Made by a program: the position numbers and the translations under genes. A DNA stretch of 19,237 nucleotides from assembly GCA_031266095.1 (NCBI GenBank), contig JAISBR010000007.1, forward strand, positions 1 through 19,237, read 5' to 3'. Below are positions 1 to 5,193 of the stretch, in pieces. This stretch comes from Treponema sp. (GTDB lineage Bacteria > Spirochaetota > Spirochaetia > Treponematales > Breznakiellaceae). Numbering within the stretch: the stretch's first letter is position 1; each line of letters opens with the position of its first letter. The notes under the pieces are model-generated. The model made no database searches and had not been told where the DNA came from. It saw only the letters and a list, made by a program, of their open reading frames with translations.

Positions 1-404
1 CTCCGGAGTTTTTCCCTGACCTCAGGGTCCATCGGGTAGTCGGGATGGCTTGAGATGGTGTCAATATTCCGGTTGAGGAAGGGAGCCAAGAGTTTTGAGC
101 ATTGATAATTAAATCCTTCCCACAAGCGTATCAGGACCTTCAGAACGGCCTCATCGTAGGTTTTCGGATATTCCCGCCGGGAACGGCTGGTATGCCGTAT
201 ATCGGCCTTAAGCGTTTTACCGCCGATTCGTACCAACCGCTTTTTCCCCTCATGGGTGAGGAGGGAGATGGCGTATTTACGGTGATAAGCGGTGGAAGCC
301 GTGAACTCGTCTAGAATCCGTTTTTTCCCCGCCTTGTCTGCGGTGCGGTATCGAACCGCGACTTCGCGCGTAAGCGCCCGTCTATGCTGCATAGTAAGCC
401 CCAT
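1..404 (-). CDS. Transposase, integrase-core type, N-terminal part (partial)
   Basis: A continuous minus-strand frame runs from ATG at 404 (an alternative in-frame ATG is at 392) to the left edge, giving 134 codons without a stop. The N-terminus is basic, with stretches such as TREVAVRYRTADKAGKKRIL, then STAYHRKYAISLL, then ETYDEAVLKVL-like sequence (here KTYDEAVLKVLIRLWEG) and KLLAPFLNRN. This resembles the helix-turn-helix N-terminal region of transposases that carry an rve/DDE catalytic core further on. The catalytic core itself would lie outside the window, so activity cannot be judged. A GGGGG run just upstream of 404 could serve as ribosome binding site. The plus-strand frame at 102-314 is a shadow of this gene. 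The family-level call is from remembered sequence character, not a search. Confidence 0.65.
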   Translation of the reverse strand, partial: MGLTMQHRRALTREVAVRYRTADKAGKKRILDEFTASTAYHRKYAISLLTHEGKKRLVRIGGKTLKADIRHTSRSRREYPKTYDEAVLKVLIRLWEGFNYQCSKLLAPFLNRNIDTISSHPDYPMDPEVREKLR

Positions 405-448
405 ACATACCCCCGACACGTGTTGTGCCGGGTTTAGATTAATGGACT

Positions 449-504
449 AGGGTAAGATTTTGACGTGAGGAATTCGTTGCGCCAGGGTAAGATTTAACGT
501 GAGG
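449..504. repeat. Duplicated terminal motif of the IS end
   Basis: Two direct copies of a ~21-22 base motif lie at 449-470 and 484-504, 35 bases apart. Both share agggtaagattt followed by acgtgagg. They differ by one inserted t and one substitution (ttgacg against taacg). They sit between the transposase start and the DUF4912 gene, as expected for transposase-binding repeats at an IS terminus. A further dyad centred on acacgtgt is at about 417-424. Confidence 0.55.
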
Positions 505-516
505 CAATGCGCTCCA

Positions 517-545
517 TTGACACGAACGCTTCTTTTTTTCACAAT
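517..545 (+). promoter_or_regulatory. Candidate promoter at the IS/host junction
   Basis: A perfect ttgaca (517-522) is followed after 17 bases by cacaat (540-545), a 4 of 6 match to the -10 consensus. It lies directly downstream of the IS terminal motif and would start transcription only a few bases before the preferred start codon at 555, giving an almost leaderless message. It may be a chance match. If real, it would drive the DUF4912/GH57-like pair. Confidence 0.3.
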
Positions 546-554
546 ATTCCGGGT

Positions 555-1268
555 ATGGAAGAATCCCGTTTAACCAGACCGTATCTGGAAAGTCTGAGCA
601 CCGATGAATTGGTTAAATTGGCTGACAGTTTTGGCATAGATATTCCTCCCGGCCTGGAACGTGTTTTTATTATTGAGGAACTGCTGGATATCGCGTTTGG
701 CGATGAATTTATCCCCGAAGCCGATTTGGAGAATCGTCCGGATTTTATAGAAGCTGAGGCCCTGCCTAAGCGCTATAATATTTCATATATAGAGGTTATG
801 ATTCGGGATCCCCTGTGGGCCTTTGTGTTTTGGGAAATTAAAGGGTATGAAAAGGAACTACATGAAAAAGCTCCGGATTTCGAGGGCTATTGCCTGCGGG
901 TTATTCCCCTGACCGCGGACAAGCCTTCCCCATCGGGGAGAGCATATGTGATGGATCGTGAAAATTCATTTACCGTGCCGGTGGGCGTAAACGATACCTC
1001 GTGGTATCTGGGTTTTCCCCCGGCGGAGGGCCGGTATATGGTGGAGCTTTGCGTCCGGCGGGGAGAAGAGGAAATCGTGCTGATTTTTTCCCGTCCCTTC
1101 AAGATGCCCAGACTCTTTGAATCGCCGTTCCGGAAAACCGATCTCCCCAAGGATACGTGGAATATATATCACAACCCTTTGATCTGTCTGTCCGGATCGT
1201 GTGATTTCGCCGTTATACGAAGCGCGGATCGCCAATCCCGGGCCAAAGAGAACGGCGCTCTTCGTTAA
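555..1268 (+). CDS. SAP/Rho-N-like plus DUF4912 domain protein
   Basis: This 237-residue protein of unknown function has two parts. Residues about 8-47 (YLESLSTDELVKLADSFGI, then ERVFIIEELLDI) look like the small helical SAP/Rho-N motif. Residues about 72-205 match the DUF4912 pattern, with the signature IRDPLWAFVFWEI at 83-95 and a later SWYLGFPPAEGRYMVELCVR beta-rich segment. The start is uncertain. The frame is open from ATG 507, which lies in or beside the IS end with gagg only two bases upstream. I prefer ATG 555 (MEESRLTRPYLES) because the preceding 16 residues look like junction sequence. It is followed after 13 bases by the GH57-like gene, so the two are probably co-transcribed. That pairing suggests a link to polysaccharide metabolism, but no activity is known to me for DUF4912. 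Confidence 0.8.
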   Translation: MEESRLTRPYLESLSTDELVKLADSFGIDIPPGLERVFIIEELLDIAFGDEFIPEADLENRPDFIEAEALPKRYNISYIEVMIRDPLWAFVFWEIKGYEKELHEKAPDFEGYCLRVIPLTADKPSPSGRAYVMDRENSFTVPVGVNDTSWYLGFPPAEGRYMVELCVRRGEEEIVLIFSRPFKMPRLFESPFRKTDLPKDTWNIYHNPLICLSGSCDFAVIRSADRQSRAKENGALR

Positions 1269-1281
1269 TGAGGCTGTAAGC

Positions 1282-2922
1282 ATGAATATCCGTTACGCTA
1301 TTTCTTTTGTGCTTAATGCCCATCTCCCATTTGTAAGAGAATTCCACGACAGAAAAGATGAACCGTCCTCAGGTGACGATCCCGGCGCCGGTGGTGTTTA
1401 CGCCAGTGCCGGCTCCGACGAAGAGGGGTGGTTTTTCGAGGCCCTATCGGAAACATACTTGCCTCTGCTTGAGGTTTTTGACCGGCTGGAAGGGGATCAT
1501 ATTCCTTTCCGTCTGGGTATATCTCTTTCGCCTCTGCTCTGCCAGATGATGAGTGATGAAATCTTATTGGAAAAATATCTCTCCTATATGGACAGGCAGA
1601 TTGAATTCGGCAGGCAGGAACTGGAGCGGACCGCCGGCAAGCCGGACCTGCATAAACTGGCGAAGTTCTACTTTGATCGAATGGTGGACCGGAGGATTCT
1701 GTTTACTGAACGCTATGACAGCAATCTCCTGAAGGTTTTTGACCATTACCAGCGGAAGGGAAAAATTGAGATCCTCGGTACGTCGGCGACACACGCATTC
1801 CTGCCCCTCCTCTGCGCCTATCCGGAATCGCTGCAGGCCCAGATGGAGGCGGCGATTCCCTGTTACCGATACCGCTTTGGCAAGCAGCCCCAGGGCTTTT
1901 GGCTCCCCGAACTTGGCTGGGTGGGGGACTTGGAGACCTACCTGCGGTCTTATAATTTCAGCTATACCATCGTGGACAGCCACGGTTTTATTTTTGGGAA
2001 GCCTACCCCCTCAAGGGGGAGTTTTTATCCGGTTAAAACTCCGGCGGGCCTTTTTATGCTGTCAAGGGATTTTTACGCCATAAAGGACTTGAGTCGGATG
2101 GCTGAAGAGGGGCCGTACCGGGATAATAGCCGGGATGTGGGGTATGAACTTAGCCCTGAAAATGTCACTCTGTTTTTGTCTGAGGCCGGCGAACGAAGGC
2201 GGACCGGGTTTAAGTACTGGCGGGTGGCCTCCTCAGGGGAACAGAGTACGGTATACAACAGCGAAACCGCCCAGGCGGCGGCCGGGGAACATGCCCGCTC
2301 TTTTCTTGAAGCCCAATATGAGCGTCTGACAGAAGCGGCAAAGTATATGCGGGAAGCCCCCCTCAGCCTCTGCGCCTGCAACGCGGACAGCCTGGGCCGT
2401 TTCTGGTATGAGGGTCCCCATTTTATCGAAGCCCTGTTCCGTCTCGGTACGGGCTACCGGGAAATTCAGTTTATGACCCCTTCGGAATACCTTTTTAAGC
2501 AGAATCTTTCCGCTCTTGAGGTATCAATGCCCGCCTTTTCCTCCGCCGGCTTCAATGGCTATGCCGAAACCTGGCTGGATGCTTCCAACGACTGGCTGTA
2601 CCGGCATCTGGTCCGTTCTCTGGACCGGATGGTCGAGTTAGCGGAGCGTTTCCCTGATGACACCGGCCTCAAGGAACGGACCCTGAACCAGGCCGCCAGA
2701 GAACTCCTTTTAGTCCAAAGCTCCGACTGGCCTAAGATGCTCTACCGACAGGACTCTACTGAATACGCCCGTAAGCAGATCGAGAACGCCCTGCACAACT
2801 TTACCACCATTTACGAAGCCCTGGGCAGCAATTACATCAGTACCGAATGGCTCACCAGTCTGGAACGGCGGCACAATGTGTTTCCCAATATCAATTACCG
2901 TGTTTTTAGGAGAAAGCATTAG
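1282..2922 (+). CDS. GH57-like protein (DUF1957/glucan branching enzyme type), probably catalytically altered
   Basis: A 546-residue protein with the fold signature of glycoside hydrolase family 57 branching-enzyme-like proteins. It shows VLNAHLPFVR at 10-19, GTSATHAFLPLL at 166-177, the nucleophile motif GFWLPELGW with Glu210, and SLGRFWYEGP at 370-379. In active GH57 branching enzymes the first motif reads HAH and the last reads YDTELFGHWWYEGP with a catalytic Asp. Here these are NAH (Asn12) and CNADSLGRFWYEGP (Asn367 at the Asp position), so the nucleophile is kept but the general acid/base appears lost. The start at ATG 1282 is supported by gagg at 1270-1273. An in-frame ATG at 1201 lies inside the upstream gene and is rejected. 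The protein has no visible signal peptide, so it is likely cytoplasmic. It could bind or remodel glucan, or be an inactive regulator. Confidence 0.82.
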   Translation: MNIRYAISFVLNAHLPFVREFHDRKDEPSSGDDPGAGGVYASAGSDEEGWFFEALSETYLPLLEVFDRLEGDHIPFRLGISLSPLLCQMMSDEILLEKYLSYMDRQIEFGRQELERTAGKPDLHKLAKFYFDRMVDRRILFTERYDSNLLKVFDHYQRKGKIEILGTSATHAFLPLLCAYPESLQAQMEAAIPCYRYRFGKQPQGFWLPELGWVGDLETYLRSYNFSYTIVDSHGFIFGKPTPSRGSFYPVKTPAGLFMLSRDFYAIKDLSRMAEEGPYRDNSRDVGYELSPENVTLFLSEAGERRRTGFKYWRVASSGEQSTVYNSETAQAAAGEHARSFLEAQYERLTEAAKYMREAPLSLCACNADSLGRFWYEGPHFIEALFRLGTGYREIQFMTPSEYLFKQNLSALEVSMPAFSSAGFNGYAETWLDASNDWLYRHLVRSLDRMVELAERFPDDTGLKERTLNQAARELLLVQSSDWPKMLYRQDSTEYARKQIENALHNFTTIYEALGSNYISTEWLTSLERRHNVFPNINYRVFRRKH

Positions 2923-2938
2923 GAGCCTGTTGCGCCTG

Positions 2939-2973
2939 TGGGTTTTTGCGTCATTTTGTGCCGCAAAAACCCA
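2939..2973. terminator. Perfect 12-bp inverted repeat after the GH57-like gene
   Basis: tgggtttttgcg (2939-2950) pairs perfectly with cgcaaaaaccca (2962-2973) around an 11-base loop, starting 16 bases after the stop codon. It lacks a trailing T run, so it is not a textbook intrinsic terminator. It may protect the mRNA 3' end or act as a weak bidirectional terminator. It could also be a dispersed palindrome. Confidence 0.45.
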
Positions 2974-3000
2974 GACTTGGCGGACCATAGCAGGCGGCCG

Positions 3001-3043
3001 ATAATCGAAGGGTACATCGACCCCTTTTCGACTAGATTATTTT
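3001..3043 (+). terminator. Imperfect hairpin, possible second terminator
   Basis: ataatc (3001-3006) can pair with gattat (3035-3040). Inside this, tcgaa and aggg can pair with ccct and ttcga, with a small bulge. The downstream arm runs into tttt at 3040-3043. This is a weak candidate for the end of the DUF4912/GH57-like transcript. Confidence 0.25.
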
Positions 3044-3060
3044 GGGCGCAATTCGTCCAC

Positions 3061-3089
3061 TTGACTCTTTTTTTGGTAATTGGTAAATT
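3061..3089 (+). promoter_or_regulatory. Candidate promoter of the rimP-nusA-infB operon
   Basis: ttgact (3061-3066) and taaatt (3084-3089) are separated by 17 bases. They match the -35 consensus at 5 of 6 positions and the -10 at 4 of 6, in an A+T-rich stretch. Transcription would begin near 3096, upstream of the leader hairpin at 3116-3142 and about 70 bases before rimP. Confidence 0.45.
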
Positions 3090-3115
3090 AATAGTACAGT
3101 ATATTCTTCAAAGTT

Positions 3116-3158
3116 AAAAAGGGCTTCGGAAAGGCCCTTTTTTATTGAGGAAAAGGGC
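3116..3158 (+). promoter_or_regulatory. Attenuator-like leader of rimP with alternative hairpins
   Basis: aaaaagggc (3116-3124) pairs with gcccttttt (3134-3142) over nine bases, and the downstream arm ends in a six-T run. This is a classical intrinsic terminator shape, standing only 22 bases before the rimP start. A third segment, aaaagggc (3151-3158), is also complementary to the shared arm at 3134-3141. It contains the best ribosome binding site (aaggg, seven bases from GTG 3165). The two pairings are mutually exclusive. Either could lower rimP expression, the first by termination and the second by hiding the ribosome binding site. It may equally be only the terminator of the upstream unit. 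Confidence 0.5.
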
Positions 3159-3164
3159 GGTTAT

Positions 3165-3668
3165 GTGCGTTATACTGCAAAAGCCGGAACGTCGGGGCTT
3201 GGCGTCGATGAGGCCGATTCCCTGCGGGAGCCGCTTGAAATCATACTTCGCGGGCTTGGGTTGGAACTGATTGAGCTTTCCATTGCCCGGCACAAAGCGC
3301 GTAAAGGTTTGCCGGGAACCGTACAGATCCGGGTGGTAGTGTACTCAGATGGTTCCCTGAGGATAGATGATTGTTCCAGGGCGCATCGTGCGCTCCTGCC
3401 CCGGCTTGAGCTGGCCTTTTCCGGACAGAATCTCCATGTGGAGGTATCCTCTCCGGGTATAGATCGGTTGATTAAGGATGGCGTTGAAGCGGTTCATTAT
3501 AGGGGGAGGGGAGTGCGGTGTTATCGTACCGATATTTCAGACTGGTCGGTGGGGATTTTGGAGGCCGTTAACGAAAAAGGAATAGTACTAAAAGGAAGGG
3601 AAGGAATCGTGTACTTAGATTATGAAATTATTGCCAAGGCGAAGCTGGACTCTTCACAGGAGGTATAA
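3165..3668 (+). CDS. rimP: Ribosome maturation factor RimP
   Basis: This 167-residue protein acts in the cytoplasm on late 30S subunit maturation. The family signature VSSPGIDR lies at 94-101. It is preceded by the RVVVYSDGSLRIDDCSRAHR segment (56-75) of the N-terminal alpha/beta domain and followed by the small SH3-like C-terminal domain (about 102-160). Length is normal for the family, with a slightly long N-terminus. The start is GTG at 3165, seven bases after aaggg. The overlapping ATG at 3163 opens a different frame that soon stops. It is the first gene of the operon, and its stop codon abuts the nusA start without a gap. The leader before it may be regulated (see 3116-3158). Confidence 0.93.
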   Translation: MRYTAKAGTSGLGVDEADSLREPLEIILRGLGLELIELSIARHKARKGLPGTVQIRVVVYSDGSLRIDDCSRAHRALLPRLELAFSGQNLHVEVSSPGIDRLIKDGVEAVHYRGRGVRCYRTDISDWSVGILEAVNEKGIVLKGREGIVYLDYEIIAKAKLDSSQEV

Positions 3669-5144
3669 ATGGCTACAGATATGTCAGATACAATCCGACA
3701 GTTAAGCCAGGACCGAGGCATTTCCGAGGACCTGATACTACGGACCATTGAGAATACCCTGATTGCCGCATACAAGCGTCGTTTCGGTAACGCGGATAAT
3801 GCCATGGTCAGGTTCAATGATAATAGGGAAGTTTCAATATACGCCCAGAAAAAGATCGTGGAGCACGACGGTGTGTACGATCCGGTGTCTGAAATAGATT
3901 TGGACGAAGCAAGAGAACTTAACCCTGACGCGGAAGTGGGAGATGAGATACTTATCGAATTCGATCCCAGGGAATTCGATCGTGTCTCTGTGCAAAGTGC
4001 CAAACAGACCGCCCGACAGACCATCCGGGAAATTCAAAAGGACAGCCTCTACTCGGAATTCAAGGACAAGGTAGGGGAAATCATCATCGGCTACTACCAG
4101 CGGGAACGGAATGGGACCATTTATGTTGACCTTGGCAAAATGGAAGGTATCCTTCCCAAGAAGTTCCAGTCCCCCAGGGAAACCTACCATGTGAATGACC
4201 GGATCAAGGCTCTTATAGTGGAGGTCAACAAGACTCCTACCGGATTACAGATTGTACTGTCCCGAACCCATACCGACTTTGTGCGGGCTATTTTTGAGCT
4301 TGAGGTTCCGGAAGTATATGACAAAACCGTAGAAATCCACAAAATCGTCAGAGAACCGGGCTATCGGACTAAACTGGCGGTTTATTCCAATCGCGATGAC
4401 GTTGATCCGGTGGGGGCCTGCGTGGGCCTCAAGGGTGTGCGAATTCAGGCGGTGATTAAGGAGCTTGAGGGAGAGAAAATTGATATCCTCAAATACGATC
4501 CCGATCCCCAGCGTTTCATTAAGAATGCCCTTTCACCCGCTGAGGTTCGCGACGTGATCATCCTCGATGAAGGTAAGCATCAGGCCTTAGCGGTGGTAAG
4601 CGATTCCCTGCTCTCGCTGGCCATCGGCAAACAAGGCCTGAATGTACGTCTAGCCAACCGTCTGGTGGACTGGAATATTGACGTGAAAACCGATGCCCAG
4701 TTCGCGGAAATGGATATCGCCGCCGAATCCCGCCGCGCGGTTTCAGAACTCTTTGGCGATTCCGAAGGTGAGGAGATCTCCCGCATTTCAGAGCTACCCG
4801 GTGTGGACGCTCAGGCCGCCCAGTCCCTACTGGACAATGGTATAGACTTTATTGAGGACTTTCTGGCCTTAAGTGAGGAAGAACTGGCGGAGATGCAGAA
4901 TCTTTCTGCCGAGCAGCTTGGGGATCTGCGTAAACTGATCGAGGAATATGTGGAGATTGTCGAAGAGGAAGACGAGGAAGCCGAAGAGGAGACCGCCGAA
5001 GCCGCGCCGCCGACGGCACCTGAAGAAGAAAGCGCTGAAGCGGAAGAATATGAATGTCCCGAATGTGGAGCAAAAATCACCGTGGATATGACCAACTGCC
5101 CCAATTGTGGCATTGGGCTGAGTTTTGAATATGAAGAAGAATGA
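3669..5144 (+). CDS. nusA: Transcription elongation/termination factor NusA with C-terminal zinc ribbon
   Basis: This 491-residue protein binds RNA polymerase and RNA and modulates pausing, termination and antitermination. Domains in order are the N-terminal RNAP-binding domain (1-~125), S1 (about 134-200, GEIIIGYYQRERNGTIYVDL), KH1 with GACVGLKGVRI at 249-259, and KH2 with AIGKQG at 318-323. These are followed by a helix-hairpin-helix-like region (about 372-427, SELPGVDAQAAQSLLDNGI) and a very acidic stretch (about 428-460). The unusual part is the tail: CPEC at 463-466 and CPNC at 477-480 form a treble-Cys-pair zinc ribbon that the standard family lacks. ATG 3669 follows the rimP stop directly. 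Its strong aggagg site at 3658-3663 lies inside the end of rimP, which implies translational coupling. Confidence 0.96.
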   Translation: MATDMSDTIRQLSQDRGISEDLILRTIENTLIAAYKRRFGNADNAMVRFNDNREVSIYAQKKIVEHDGVYDPVSEIDLDEARELNPDAEVGDEILIEFDPREFDRVSVQSAKQTARQTIREIQKDSLYSEFKDKVGEIIIGYYQRERNGTIYVDLGKMEGILPKKFQSPRETYHVNDRIKALIVEVNKTPTGLQIVLSRTHTDFVRAIFELEVPEVYDKTVEIHKIVREPGYRTKLAVYSNRDDVDPVGACVGLKGVRIQAVIKELEGEKIDILKYDPDPQRFIKNALSPAEVRDVIILDEGKHQALAVVSDSLLSLAIGKQGLNVRLANRLVDWNIDVKTDAQFAEMDIAAESRRAVSELFGDSEGEEISRISELPGVDAQAAQSLLDNGIDFIEDFLALSEEELAEMQNLSAEQLGDLRKLIEEYVEIVEEEDEEAEEETAEAAPPTAPEEESAEAEEYECPECGAKITVDMTNCPNCGIGLSFEYEEE

Positions 5145-5193
5145 TTACCTGTCCCTGGCGGCTGGTAACGTTTGCGGATAACAAAGGATTATT

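Larger units (their letters stand above)
1..505 (-). mobile_element. Insertion sequence, one end (partial, cut by the window edge)
   Basis: A transposase reading frame enters from the left edge on the minus strand. Its start lies about 100 bases from a terminal-looking region with duplicated motifs (449-504). The exact outer boundary is inferred to lie near 505, because the second motif copy ends at 504 and host-like coding sequence for the DUF4912 gene begins soon after. Only one end is present, so neither the terminal inverted repeat nor a target-site duplication can be checked here. I cannot name the IS family with certainty. It is of the integrase-core (DDE) type. Confidence 0.6.

Noticed and set aside
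102..314. Plus-strand ORF of 70 codons
   Set aside because: It is the antisense shadow of the transposase frame at 1-404, whose product has recognisable transposase character.
2005..2030. Terminator-like palindrome with T run inside the GH57-like gene
   Set aside because: The ccccct/aggggg arms leave only a two-base loop, and the site is mid-gene in a conserved frame. Most likely it is chance codon composition.
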